Below, piece by piece: positions 11,500-23,687 of a stretch of DNA of 64,000 nucleotides. Source of the stretch: Chaetoderma sp. LZ-2023a (lineage: Eukaryota > Mollusca > Caudofoveata > Chaetodermatida > Chaetodermatidae); contig CM067369.1 of the NCBI GenBank assembly GCA_034401795.1, positions 92,060,579 through 92,124,578 on the forward strand. The letters run 5' to 3'. Position numbers and translations under genes: made by a program. The notes under the pieces were generated by a model that saw only the letters and a program-made list of their open reading frames with translations, had not been told where the DNA came from and searched no databases. Each line of letters starts with the position of its first letter. Position 1 is the first letter of the stretch.

Positions 11500-13050
11500 T
11501 TGGATTAGGCGAGAAAATACCGAACTCTGAAACTCCGCATAAGCACTCTACGTATGTCTAATGCTATGGTACAGCTGTTCAGCGGGTGGGTTCATTTCAT
11601 TTCTGCAATTTGCCAACAACTCTCAGCCGATCGTGACGTTTCTCAGTCTTTGTCTCATTCCCCTGACTATCACACGGTCCAATCGCCACGTTCTTTAATA
11701 CCGTGACAGTCTATACAATACCGGGAGCCAATAATCTTTTCTATCATGACCCGAATTTAAATATTTTATCGTAAATAATATTTTATTGGCTATAATAGTC
11801 TGACAATTTATTCGACTAGGTCAGGGAACCCATGCACAGCAAAAAATATACGCGCGCATGCGCATAATCCACAGGATTTTAACAATGATCAGTAATACGT
11901 ATTAGTTAGCACATAATGCAGGGGATTAAATGATGTAGAGTAATCATTCTGATAAACTCACAGAATATATTGGAATCAATTGTCGATTTTATCCTGAATT
12001 CTTTTCGTATGAAGACGGAAATCAGATATCAAAATTATTGCTCGCGGAACTAATGACGATCAACTATGTAATGATGCTAAAACATAAACGCCAATAAAAT
12101 AGAATTCGAATACTTTGCTTGATTGTGTGCGAAAACCAGTCTTGCATTAAATGTTACGAATCTATTTTGAATCTGTTCCGTAGCGTAACAATGAAAGTAA
12201 GATTAAGCGAAGGAAAATTAATGAAGCAGACGTCCATTTGACATTTTAAACGCAGGAGACCATTGACAGCTATCAGAAGCAGACGGTAAATAGATAGAAA
12301 GTGCTGGATCTAAAGTTGGCATGCAAAACCTGTGAAGAATAGCATATCATTATTTGGCTTAAAGATAATTGAAAGGGATAGCGCTACATGGGTGTATGCC
12401 TGTGTTGGTTGTTCATTGTCTGCCCTTAAACCGTTTCTTTATAATCCCCATTAAATACTTGGCCATTTTGAATCAAACTCGGCTGGAAGGACCATATGGC
12501 GACACGATTCCAAGACTATATGCACATATTTGCTTGGCAATTTCTTGAATGGGTATTTAACATTTCCTCAAAATTTAATTGAAATAATTAGAACGATGTC
12601 TCCATTTTAACCATTGAGTCTAGTTGAACCGAGGTGGTTTAAAAAGAACTAGTGTGGTGAATTTCGAACCTGTATGCCGAAATCTAGCCAATCTATGTTC
12701 ACCCGGGATTTTTCGAAATTTTACGGAAACGTTTAAAAGCCTACTCCATATTAGACGTCGGTACAAATATATTGAGAACTTTCCACTAGATGATTGTTCG
12801 GGCCAGTCAAGTGGACAGCGTATCTAAACAAATGCAGGTCCTTCTCTTTGGTTTACCTCTCATAACTTTGGTTTGCTGATATCACACATTTAAATTAAGG
12901 AAAGGGTTCTGTAAAGATAACGAAACACGCGTAAGTTCGAAGTGAAGGGAAATGTTTATTCTAGACACGCTATGCGCTCAATTATTTATCACTATGAATT
13001 TACCCAAAAACAACGTGACTAGTAGACGCGACACATATTTAAGCAAACTA
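11500..13050 (+). repeat. Long dispersed repeat, copy 1 (partner at 35230-36510)
   Basis: Alignable by eye, in the same orientation, with 35230-36510. Shared landmarks include gcgagaaaatac / gcgggaaaatac, ttcgtatgaagacggaaatc, gattgtgtgcgaaaaccag and cttggccattttgaatcaaactc. The right third resembles single units of the 150-base tandem core at 15211-16600, so the element may be a degraded relative of that Helentron-like family. No coding potential found. Confidence 0.7.
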
Positions 13051-13299
13051 ATTTTATAATCTATCTTTAATTAAATACCGATATAGACCACTAGTTCGGC
13101 TTTCAAAATTAGGAACATTTCTGCAAACTCGTTGCACAAAGACCCACCCTCACCCAACGAGTCTGTTATACGCTTTCGGATCATAGAATATTAGCGGTTA
13201 GACTAACCTATTCTTGTCCGCTCAACGAAATCTTCCGAGTTTTGTAACGTCAAGCTTTGTTAGAATTTTGCTTTAATAAGTCAGTCATGACAATGTGCT

Positions 13300-13795
13300 C
13301 CACTTCTAGCAACTTTCCTTCTGCACTTTGTCCAAGCAATATTGGAATCACTTTCTAGCCATACCCTGCCCATTTCTATCTAAGCTCTGCCCACTTTTTC
13401 CCCGTGCTGGGACAAGACACGGTGGGCAAAAGCGAAGAAGGACTGATTGCAACTGTGTGGTGTTTCTACTACTACAACCGCAGAATACAGTAATTATACA
13501 TAAGTATTTAAAAATATCATAGTAACATTTAGGTTCTTACAGTTCTTGTTCCACCATGATCCAATTACTCTGTAATATAGTTGTATCGGAGACGCGGTTA
13601 TAAAATCTGTTTTATCGCGCTCCCTCGCAGACAAAAAATTAATTCTGTTTAAACCTATTTGTAAGCTTGACGGACTATTCGAGCTTCACATCGGATTATT
13701 TCTGTCAATTATGTTTGTGACGTCAGTCTACACGTGACGCAATCTATTATGATGTCATATGCTTGAGTGACAGATTTGATTCATCCATTTAGGAA
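13300..13795 (+). mobile_element. M1-derived sequence without palindromic core, with LINE 3' end inside
   Basis: The left part has the ccatttctatctaagctctgccc block; the right part (13665-13795) has the TGACGTCA octamer (13718-13725) and the gatgtcatatgcttgagtgac end of M1. The core palindrome is absent, and a LINE 3' fragment sits between the halves. Confidence 0.55.
13412..13470 (+). mobile_element. Fragment of LINE 3' end
   Basis: The stretch gtgggcaaaagcgaagaagg and the following tgtttctactactac match the complement of the stop-codon region of the LINE at 3551. Only about 60 bases are present, in the opposite orientation. Confidence 0.6.
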
Positions 13796-14206
13796 CACAC
13801 CACAACGCCCATGTGCATGTTGACGTTGATGGTAGATGTAAACTAGATACTGATTGAATTACTGCATTTAATAAGATGCATGTCAACCACGTGAGAAAAC
13901 CGATCATCATATAGACAGGCACATAGATGGATGTTGGATAATCGACGCAGCTTCCATTCATATGTGAATTGCTGCTACCTTGTATCACAAAGTTGGGTAT
14001 TCAGACCATTGTCCATATGGATCAAGCCCAATGATGATGGACCATATCTGGCAAGATTGCCATTTGGGTAGTGATCTTATGTGACACACTTGACCTGCAC
14101 ATGCAAACACAGAGGACACGCTCTATGGCCTGGTTGAGATGTTAAGAAAAATGGTATACTTCATCCTGACCAGTGGTATGGCTGTCTGACAAAACGGATC
14201 GAGCGA
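13796..14206. other. No gene seen
   Basis: No recognised repeat or open frame of note. Confidence 0.4.
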
Positions 14207-14264
14207 GGAAGAAGAAGAAGAAGGAGAAGAAGAAGAAGAAGAAGAAGAAGAATATAAGAAGAAG
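14207..14264. repeat. (GAA)n microsatellite
   Basis: Imperfect GAA/AAG run of about 58 bases. Confidence 0.9.
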
Positions 14265-14287
14265 TATCTCAATTCGTCATCCGATAA

Positions 14288-14497
14288 GTTTCCAGCGAAA
14301 ACGTGAAGTAGGCCTACATGACACGAGTGGTAAGTAGATCATTGCCCCGCCCCCCCACCCCCCCCCCCCCCCCCCCGGTTCCAGCCTTTGTTCTAAATGT
14401 TTGAGCGCCTGGATATGATTTATGCATTATATGGTACGTGCTGTGTGTTGATTTGTAACACGTTGAATCAGCGATAAATCTTGAGAAGCTTAGCCCA
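14288..14497 (+). repeat. Dispersed repeat, copy 1 (partner at 36880-37070), with poly-C tract
   Basis: Shares gtggtaagtagatcattgcc, ttctaaatgtttg and gttgaatcagc with 36880-37070. This copy contains a C-rich run at 14346-14376 (the last 20 pure C) that the partner lacks, and a short GT run follows at about 14503. Confidence 0.7.
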
Positions 14498-15110
14498 TTA
14501 ATGAGCGTGTGTGTGTGTGCGTGAACGTACGGAAGTGCGCTATATGTTTTGCCACCCCGCCCCACTCCAACCCCGTCCACATGTGTGTCCATATCGTCTT
14601 GGAATACCCTGAAAACCCTCAGGGATAGGTTGGCTTAGAGAAATTCTATTTATTATCTTTGGGTTCATCCGTCTGGTTTTCGTTTGGCAACTTAGAGTCT
14701 ACAGAGTACGTTGAGGAAATCTCGTGGATAGGAAGAAGCCCATCATTTTCAATTGGATCCGTCCGCCTGTACGTCTTGCCAACCATGATCTAAATACATG
14801 CAAATGATTGATTCGGTAGATAACCTAGCTTCTCTTGGTGACACTGCATGGTTATGGTGCTAGGCAGAAAACTGTCTGAATCAGCTCGTGCGTACGTCTT
14901 GTTATTATCCGATATCTATGCAAATAGTTGTTTTATTGTTTTATTTGGTAATAAATTGGATAGATATGCTTATCAAATGCGTCTGTTGGTCGGAACTAAT
15001 TGCTTCTTTTTAATAAATGCGGAAAAGAGAATATTGGCAATGATCCTCAGAGTGACGCGTATGTTTGGACACGTTGGGGAGGGGGTGGGGGTAGATAGAA
15101 GCCTAGGCTT

Positions 15111-16669
15111 TAGCTCTCCTGGCCTGAAACGCCAAGTGAGTTTATGCCATGCCGACCGTCCGTCGTCCATCTGTCGTCCGTCATATGTCTGTCTATTAAC
15201 TTTTTCTTTAAAAGCCTACTCCACTTGACCGATTTTAATTAAACTTGCCTGGGAGCATTCTAGCATGGTAGGTCTGCGAACGTCTATTCAAAATTTTGAT
15301 TGGTCACTTTTTCCGGTGACCATCTTGAATTTTCAAAAAATTATCCCGAAATCCTTTAAAACGCTACTCCTCCAATATCAATTGGCTGATTTGGACGAAA
15401 CTTGGGTGAAATAATACTGTCGTAGTACGCTTCAACACTTCTAACGAGAATTTTGATTGATCAATTTTTCTGTTGGCTATCTTGGATCTTCCAACAGATT
15501 TTGGGAAATGATCGTCTCCCTTTCAACTTTTTCTTTAAAATCCTACTCCTCATTAACCGCTTGACCGAATTTAACAAAACTTGGCAGGGAGCATCCTAGG
15601 GTGGTAGGCCTCAGAATTTCCGTTCATAATCTTGATTGGTCGATTTTTCCGACGGCCATCTTGGTTTTTACAAAAATTATCGGGAAATCCTTTAAAACGC
15701 TACTCATCCAAGAACAATGGCCCAATTTCGACGAAACTTGGGTGGAATAATCCAGTCGTTGTATGTTTCAACAGTGCTAATGAGAATTTTGATTGGTCAA
15801 TTTTTCCGGCGACCATTTTGGATTTTTAGAAAATTTCGAGAAATCAGTTAAAAACCTACTCCTCATTAAGCACTTGCCCGATTCCAAGCAAAACTCAGCT
15901 GGAAGGATCATAGGGTAATATGCTTCCAAACCTGTATACATAATTTTGAATGGTCAATCTTGAATTTTCCAAAAATGGCGGGAAATCGTTTAAAGCGCTA
16001 GCCCCTACTTCTCATTAACTGCTTAGGCAATTTCAACCAGACTTGGCTGGACGGATACTAGGCTGAAAGGTTTCAGAACTTGTATGCGTAACTTTGATTG
16101 GTCAATTTTTTTCGGCAACCATCTTGGAAATTTCGGGAAATCAGTTAAAAGTACTTCTCATTAACCACTTGGCTGATTTTAAGAAAACTCGGTTGAAAGG
16201 ACTCTAGGGTGCTATTCTTCAGAACTTGTATACAAACTTTTAACTGCTTGATTTGTTTGGGTGGCCATCTTGAATTTTCCTAAAGATGCTGGGAAATCGT
16301 TTAAAACTCCATTCCTCATTAACCGCTTGCGCAATTTCAACCAAATTTGGTTGGAACGATACCCTCTAGAAATCATATTCAGAATTTTGATAGGCCAATG
16401 TTTTGGCAGCGATCTTTGACTTTCTGAAAATTTTCCAGAGTGAACCATTTAAAAATGGTGCCCCTAATCAATGGCCCAATTTCACCAAACCTTGGGTTGA
16501 AAGATCCTGTGACGATAGGTTTCAACATACCAAACGAGAATCTTGATTGGTCAATTATTTTGGTGGCCATCTTGGATTTTCCGAAAATTATCCATCATGT
16601 CTATTAAAATGCAAATGACTCAAATGCTAATCGTCCAGGTGAGCGCCACAGGCCCTTGGGCCTCTTGTT
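15111..16669 (+). mobile_element. Helitron/Helentron-like non-autonomous element with about nine 150-base core repeats
   Basis: Begins tagctctcctggcctgaaa with a small ctggcc hairpin and a ccgtccgtcgtcc run. It then carries a tandem core with unit starts near 15211, 15364, 15540, 15697, 15853, 16000, 16150, 16306 and 16450, each with ctactcctcattaacc, an aaacttggctgg block, a ttgattggtcaa block and a cggcgaccatctt block. It ends with the hairpin aggcccttgggcct (16650-16663) followed by cttgtt. Compared with the empty site at 56727 it is inserted between two T residues with no duplication. A terminal hairpin, a tandem core and T/T insertion are Helentron traits; that assignment is inference. 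No Rep/helicase coding is present. Confidence 0.65.
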
Positions 16670-16759
16670 TAGTTTTAAAGGCAAGACAGACATGCGCTGC
16701 CAATTCTGATGAACGCAATGGAGAAATCCGACCTGTCAGTGACATTATTATAACAATAA

Positions 16760-17372
16760 TGGATGGATCCGATCTGTCAATCAAGTATATGACGTCATAA
16801 TCAATTACGTATCATGTAGGCTGATGTCACACTCAAAATGCATAATGAATTACGTAATTATCTATGTCATGAAGGTTTAAGTCCGCCAAGTGTATGAATT
16901 GTGCTTCCAATGAATTTACTATTTAATAAACTTTCTGTTCAAAATTTTGAAACTAATTTTACAGGCCGTTGGTGCTACCATATGCAGGAATATCACCAAG
17001 TAAAACTAGTTTCAAAATATTCAACAGCTTACATCATAATCAGTTACGTCACATGTATGTTGACGTCACAATTATAATGCCACTGAATGACGTATCTAGC
17101 ACCTTCATGAACATTAAAAAATCCGTCAAGTGTACGAAGTCTACGAATTGTATCCTTTGTTGGATTTACTATTTAATTTAAAAATCTGCTTAGCATAGGC
17201 ATAGCTATAGGCAGCAACAGCATTCAGTCAAATTAGTTTCAAAATGTTCAGCAGTTTACCTGTATAGTAACTTTAAAAATGGGATTATGAAAATTAAGGT
17301 TTCAAAGTCCATCCCAAAACGCGCAAAACGTGGTTGGAGACTACGTAGAAATAGGCGGGCATAGTTAGAAAT
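16760..17372 (-). mobile_element. Two M1 copies in tandem or nested
   Basis: Two CRE-rich halves (octamers 16790-16797 and 17061-17068) and two palindromic cores (16924-17037 and 17165-17262) follow each other, with a single terminal ggcgggcatagtta block at the right. In the partner repeat copy at 56760-56925 only the outer half remains and the core is missing. Confidence 0.7.
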
Positions 17373-18439
17373 GGATCCCTGGATACAGCCGTTCCGCGAT
17401 TAGCTGTTTATTGAACGGACGGAAAATCCAACAGATTTGAACGCGGCTTTGTACGGGATGACCGTGGGCGGTGAACGTTGCTTCTGCGATTTGACTAGCT
17501 CATGCCATTTTGAAACAAAAGATCGGCAAGCGTCAACTTGTTCCAGCCAGTGATTTCTATAATTTAATAATCGCGAGATGAAGGCATTAATTGTCGCACA
17601 GGAAAACGGATCTGTAACGGTTTAAAGCGTAAACAAGTTTATCACCACAGCGCCATAGGTCAAAGCACCCTACCCATACATCAATAAGCACACGTAGGTG
17701 TGGAATCAGAAGTACCGTATGTTGACCCAGTGGAGGGTGTGTGGTGTGCGCTAAACTATGAGTTGGGCCAAAACCTAGGGGTTGGGGGCGCTATGGGGAT
17801 ACCCTGCGGGAGAGGAAAAAACCGCAGGTGGGGGATGGTGGGGGATGGTGGAGATGTTTTTTCTTTAAATTTGTTACTAATGACATTCCAAATACTTAAA
17901 TAATCGTTCATCCTATCTGGGGAATGGAATAGCATTGTGGCTTGAATTTTAAGCAATTTATCATTTGCCAACTGTATAAAGTATGATAGATATTTCTGAT
18001 GAGGAAATATCTGATGGGAAAATATCTGACAAGATCGGTATCAATTTAAGATAAAGGTAAAAAAATATGCCACAAATCCTAGTTTTTGCTCACAATAAAT
18101 ATTCTAACCATATGTCTCTAAGTGAATCTGCTCTGACACCGCAAATAGACGAAATTAAGTATTTGTTAGGTTTGAGTTTGAGCGCAATCACCCCTCCATT
18201 CATCGTCCTATTGCACGGGCCTAGTCCTCCCACTCCGTTCCCATGGAGTACCGTGATTTTTTCTTATCGATCAATGCCATCGACGGAAATTGACTGGCAT
18301 AAGGGTGTTAGTCTACTTCCACCAATGAAAGTGCTTGATTAGAAATAAAGGAAATCTGATTGACAAATTGAAAACTGCGTATTCCACGTTGATTGGCTCT
18401 GTAATGTTGCGGCATATATCATGAAATAAAAGAACTGCA

Positions 18440-18665
18440 ATTACGTTAACGTACATTGGAGAGGAGACGATTGGCCATGGTATTAACGTGATTGACTGGT
18501 AATGAGTATGGAGGGGTTCAAATCCCGCTCAACTGCCATGCGATCAGGTGGCGAATGAGAAATCGGTGGAAATATAGGCAATCTCCATCACTCCTTGTTG
18601 TCTCTCTCCACCCAGGAGAATAAATGGATGCCAGTGTAAAACTGGGGAAGTTACCAATAATAGAC
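18440..18665 (+). mobile_element. tRNA-derived SINE, family S1
   Basis: Begins gaggagacgattggccatgg and carries a pol III B-box match (GGTTCAAATCC) at about 18518. A conserved body follows (taggcaatctcc, aaatggatgccagtg, gaagttaccaataatag). The A-box is degraded here but better preserved in the 30085 copy. Other copies: 30085-30335, 57945-58155 and, reversed, 56245-56406. Confidence 0.65.
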
Positions 18666-19150
18666 TGACATATAGACCAGCCTAGATATGGCGTGAATGG
18701 GACCTGGAATCAGGGACTCGATAGACACCAATCAAACCAATAATAACTTCCACGTACATCGGAGCTCTGCGAGTGGGCGTATGTTAGTACAATCTGAATT
18801 TATAATTTCTCATCACTGATTTTTTGCGCGTGCTCCTTCAATAGACGCTCACTTTTTACTTTTACGTCGGTTTGAATCATTTGAAACTTTAAAACTTAAA
18901 TTCCGTGACGTCAGCTATTTATCATAACGTCAGGTACTTAACTGACGGATTAGATCCAGCCCTTAGTGAAATCTCCAGCACAAAACTGTTATCACTTTCG
19001 CTTACAGCTATTAATACTGCTATTCATCGCTTTAGAATACAGGAAATGGATTTTTGTACCGAATTTTCAGTTGTGGGGGATCCCGGACCACCCACATTGT
19101 AGGAGGGTCATACACTTGAGTCCCACCCAGATCCTAACACGTCTAAAATA

Positions 19151-20424
19151 TTGATATGATATGATATGATATGATATCGGATTCGGCTGTTTGCATTGGG
19201 CTTAAAGCCAGTCAGCCGATCCTAGTAATCTACACTTGACTGATAATTTCATATGTGTGCATATAGCATATAGGAACTGGCTCTTTACAGTTTAAATTTT
19301 AAATAAAACCAATTGTTTACTATATTATATACACTATTGTACAACAATATAATACGTGCTCCGGAAAGAGCTCATTTTACTTCCGAGCCATGCCATTTCT
19401 CTAAATACATGTAACTAACGTTTCTATTTTATTTTAGTTATTCCTTTGTTCACTTAACTAATCCATGTTTTCTTTTATTTACAGATGTGTTTCCACATCC
19501 TAATTTTCTATCTCTCATTTGTTTTAAAACCCGATACGTTTTCATAACTCTAACTGTTGTTCGTACATTCATCCACTTCTTTCACACAGTATTTCTATTG
19601 TGTTTTCACCTTATGCCTGACTTCTACAATTACTGGCGTGGTTCCACACCCTTTCTTTCGCTCAGTATTAGGCTAGTGTGATTTCACACCCCGCCTAACT
19701 TGTACACACCCGCATATCTTTCACTCGATATTAGGCTAGTGTGGTTCCACACCCCACCTAACATTTACACTGGCGTGGTTCCACATCATGCATATCTTTC
19801 ACTCACTATTAGGCTAGTGTGGTTCCATATCCTGCCTAGCTTTTACACATCCATTCGTTTGGTGGTGTGGTTTCACACACTGCTTAACTTTCACACGGTG
19901 TTAGGCTAGTGTGGTACCACGCCCCTCCTAACGTTTACACATTTATACAATTGCTGGTGTGGTTCTACCCACTACACAACTTTCACAGACTTATTCAATG
20001 GCTAGTGTGGTTCCACACCCTGCCTGCCTTACACTCACAGCTGATTCGTGACCAATTTCAGTACCTGGGCCTATTGTATGACATACACATACCGCGCCCA
20101 TTCTTTGTCCAGTCTGGCTTTAAAACTGTTCAGCGATGGGGCGGTTACTGTGTCGTCTGATAGTGAATTCCACTTGTCCACTGTCCTTAGTGAGAAGAAG
20201 TTATGACGTGAGCTTGTCTTGCAGTATGAATGACCCCGTGTTGTCGTGTTTGCATCTAGTTCATGAATTGACATACCTACTGCATGGATTCCGTGGGTAT
20301 ACTTGTATACTTCTACGATGTCGCCTTTCGTTCTTCGGTATGTCAGACTAGGTAGGATGAGTTTCTGCAGTCTGTCTTCATAGCGGAGCTGGGACAGTGA
20401 TGGGATTAACTTGGATGCCCGGCG
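19151..20424 (-). mobile_element. 5'-truncated LINE of CR1-like type with pentanucleotide tail
   Basis: Minus-strand coding from about 20424 to a stop at 20071 is continuous: ASKLIPSLSQLRYEDRL, LILPSLTYRRTKGDIVEVYK, then HNFFSLRTVDKWNSL and LNSFKARLD. The LPSLxYRRxKGDxxExYK and WNSLxxxxVxAPSLxxFKxRLD blocks are typical of the C-terminal end of CR1/L2-type LINE reverse transcriptases. The 3' untranslated part (20070-19151) contains a minisatellite and ends in about five copies of a pentanucleotide (ATATC type, 19151-19176), as expected for CR1-like tails. Comparison with the empty site at 59035 places the insertion between ctaaaatatt and tattaatgt, with a probable tatt target duplication. RT catalytic residues are not included. 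Confidence 0.75.
19630..20045. repeat. Minisatellite inside the LINE 3' region
   Basis: Six to nine imperfect units of roughly 40-70 bases built on ggctagtgtggttccacacc and a following ctaacttttacac block. The ggtgtggaacc text is partly self-complementary. Open frames across it are a by-product of the repeat. Confidence 0.75.
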
Positions 20425-20550
20425 CGTATTAATGTTTAGATCCACCACTGCATGCGTGTGTGCATGTGCGTGCGTGGATGTGGGCGTGCCAGCCCGCGCC
20501 TGTGCATGTGCGCTAGGCTATGCGTATAACTAGCGTACAGTCAAGCGTAT

Positions 20551-20985
20551 ACTGGAGACGGTCGTCTCTAAATTCCACGGCATATGGGCCCTTCTCGAGA
20601 AAAAGAGGGAGAAATCAGTGAAGCAGCATAACTATGATATACATCACTACATTTGACTGGTATGTTACTTATACGATGACAAATCACGAGTTTTCCTTTC
20701 TGACAAGTAATCTGATGATTTCCCTGGGCTATTGACTGCAAGAGCTAGGGTCAACTTAAGCATTTTCATGACGATACCAGCCTAAACCGGCCTCTGCAGT
20801 GGTCTTGATGAATGCCAATTTACAGGCCAAGAGATGACTATTTTGAAAATTTACAACTGCAATGACTGGCTCGATTATTCCAGTGATAATTTTCCTTTCG
20901 CCTGCAAACGGACATTCAATTAGGAAATATTTTGATATTCTTGATAAAACAACAGGAAAACCACATACTATGGATTAATGATGGC
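20551..20985. other. No gene seen; short dispersed motif
   Basis: Around 20878-20925 the text attccagtgataattttcc and cctgcaaacggacattc matches a short dispersed repeat also seen near 30973, 37130, 61370 and 63175. Nothing else supportable. Confidence 0.4.
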
Positions 20986-20989
20986 TGTA

Positions 20990-21360
20990 TCTGTTTCTCT
21001 GCTATGCCTCGGCTATTTATAGTTAAGCTTCACTCACTTTTACGTCTGTTGGCGCCGATTTATATACGTTAAAGCCTAACTTACAAGGGATCCCAATTTC
21101 AAGGTAATTATACAGGCACGTTGTTGAATATTTGGAAATTAAATTAACTCGAGGCTGTTGCTGCCTATCGCAGTACTGCTCCTAGTCAAATTATTTTCAA
21201 AAGATTCAGCAGAATGTTTATTAAGTTGTAATTTCATAAAAGGACATACAATCTGTGGTGGACTTTTTGGTTTTTTTTGGTGGAGGTATATGTCAGTATG
21301 ATTGTTACGTCAGTTAGGACCTGACGTTACATACATGAGTGACAGCTCAGATCCCTCCCT
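20990..21360 (+). mobile_element. M1 MITE copy
   Basis: Palindromic core at 21120-21236, flanked by the tttacgtctgttgg and aatttcaaggtaattatacagg block on the left and a diverged CRE half on the right (gacctgacgttac, no perfect octamer). Confidence 0.7.
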
Positions 21361-21835
<475 letters not shown>

Positions 21836-22279
21836 ATTTTCATATCGTGGATGTTACTAGAGTGACAATGAAAGGGCACCACATGCTTATGCACTGTGGG
21901 CACCCATAACACTGAACTATGCTGAAGCAAGAGATGAAGTACAGTGGGTGCTGGATGGAATGTCATTATTCACCCTATCCCATTGTCACGTCTGTCATCT
22001 ATAGCCTATAAATATAAATCCTCCCATGTAGGCTTCCATGGTCTCGCAGAAAAATAGAAATTTATAATTTACAACGATCAGTGTGGGAGCGGGGTATGGG
22101 TCCTATCTTGAACACATGGAAATTTGAAACCGTCCGATACTTTAGGAAATCTGATAGGTCTACTCTGAGAAGCCATGTCCGGCATTCTATTTCATTAATA
22201 ACATCATTATTTAGAGAAGAAAATTAGCGTTACTTTGCTTAAACACCCGCCAGTAATTGAGGAATCCAGTTTCTCAGTA

Positions 22280-22600
22280 AATTATATGATGTCAAAATCA
22301 ACTACGTAATGTCTAGTCTGACGTCATAATCAATTACCTCATGAATGACGTGATATACTCCGTCACAAACGCTTAATAGTCCGACAAGTTGTACAAATTG
22401 TATGTCGTTACTATTTAATACCCATTCTGTTGAACATTTTAAAATTAATTTGAAATAAATTAGTTTCAAAATATTAATCAGTTTACAGGTGTAGTTTTCT
22501 GGAAATTGGGATTCAGATTGTGCAGCGATCGTTCAATCCCAACAGGGGCAAACTGTAGCTGGAGCTTAGCTAGAGATGTGGTGGTGGGAGCATAGATAAA
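22280..22600 (-). mobile_element. M1 MITE copy with shortened core
   Basis: CRE octamer at 22319-22326, then tccgacaagttgtac and the ttactatttaata block. The palindrome at 22425-22495 lacks the CAGCAACAGC centre, and the copy ends near gtgggagcatagataaa. Confidence 0.7.
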
Positions 22601-22984
22601 ACGTGATTCCTCTATAGCTGTGGAGGCTCTCCAGCTGCCCTTTCCTGAATCTGGCCCTATGCAATCCGGGTCTGTGAAAAATTCTAAGAATCGGCGCATC
22701 TAGAATCGGCTATGAAGGCTATGAAGAAGCAGTTATGTATTGAGGCTTGTAATAATATACTCTTCATATATACTATCCTATAGTGCGAAACGGTGAAGAG
22801 ATATTTAAATAGCAACAGTTTCCATAAACAGGATATATAGAGTGATCCGACATGTCATTCAAGTATCTGACTTCATGATCAATATAGGAATCCAACCTGC
22901 CATTCAATTATCTAACGTCATAATCAATTCTGCCACTAGTAATCTGACGTAATAATCATTTTATTAAAATGAGACAACAATTCG

Positions 22985-23260
22985 ATTACACCCGTTGTGT
23001 TCTTTTTTGTTTGTGGCCTAAGGCAGTTTGTGCAAAAGGGAACATTCATCAAACAGTTTAGCTGCTGATACAGCTGTCTCTGAATTGATTTCTGTATCAA
23101 TCTCTAGTATGCACTTAGTCATATCCGCCTTCTTTCATTTCCTCATATTTCCATCATCTTTGAACAGTGCAGGAGATACTGTTGCAAGTTCATGTGAAAA
23201 CACTCTTTTGTTAAGAGAGAAACTATTGAAATATGGCATGGACACAAATTGATGATGCAA
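22985..23260 (-). pseudogene. Possible fragment of a second large invertebrate protein family
   Basis: Minus-strand reading gives FSHELATVSPALFKDDGNMRK, one stop, then KADMTKCILEIDTEINSETAVSAAKLFDECS. A YEL-x-P-x-P-x-x-LF block followed by MRK/K is, from memory, recurrent in large uncharacterised marine invertebrate proteins. The match is short and the assignment weak. Confidence 0.3.
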
Positions 23261-23687
23261 CGAACGCCACCACCATATATTTTGATGGACTTTCTAATTG
23301 CATCACATCTTTTTGCTTATTCTATCCTCTTAAACCTTACAATGCAGTCCTAATTCTAGGGCATTATCTGCCTTGATATGCCCATCAGATAGACCTCCTG
23401 TCTTCCTGACTTCACTGTCTCGACCAGCTCTGAAACGGTTGTTCCTTAGAAAGAATGCCCTGAAGGTTTCCTGGCTTCAGTATTATCTTTTAATGATTCT
23501 TGGATACATCTCTTTATGATGTTCTGTCCAGGACCCAGCAAACTTACTCCCAGGAAGGTAGTGTAGAGGTAATTTAGAGGTCATTTATTTAACCTTCAAC
23601 TAAGCTGCTTTCCAGATGTAGGAATTGTGGGGAATTTTTTCTGCAGATACTAGAAAATAGAAAGATAACTTTGAAACACAAAATTGG
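23261..23687. other. No gene seen
   Basis: Possibly more of the same degraded coding relic on the minus strand, but no readable motif. Confidence 0.3.

Larger units (their letters stand above)
14778..20550 (+). repeat. Segmental repeat, copy 1 (partner at 54424-59160)
   Basis: Colinear with 54424-59160 once inserted elements are set aside. Anchors: tacatgcaaatgattg (14800 / 54445), tattgttttatttgg (14934 / 56235), tttaaaggcaaga (16675 / 56730), ttattgaacgg (17411 / 56941), gccacaaatcc (18069 / 57571), aaccaataataacttccacg (18735 / 58200), and tagatcc-x-ccactgcat (20434 / 59046). Insertions unique to this copy are the Helentron-like element and the LINE. Divergence is clearly visible (of the order of 15% in the stretches I compared, not measured), so this is an old repeat rather than a recent duplication. 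It may itself be an unrecognised transposon. Confidence 0.75.

Noticed and set aside
14346..14376. Poly-C tract as a regulatory element
   Set aside because: Absent from the partner copy at 36880; simple homopolymer growth is enough.
14848..15228. 126-codon plus-strand frame
   Set aside because: Crosses the boundary between the segmental repeat and the Helentron-like element; no motif.
18067..18342. 91-codon frame aligned with 57566-57751 in the partner repeat
   Set aside because: No indels between copies, but many residue changes, a much earlier stop in copy 2 and no domain; more likely neutral repeat sequence than a gene.
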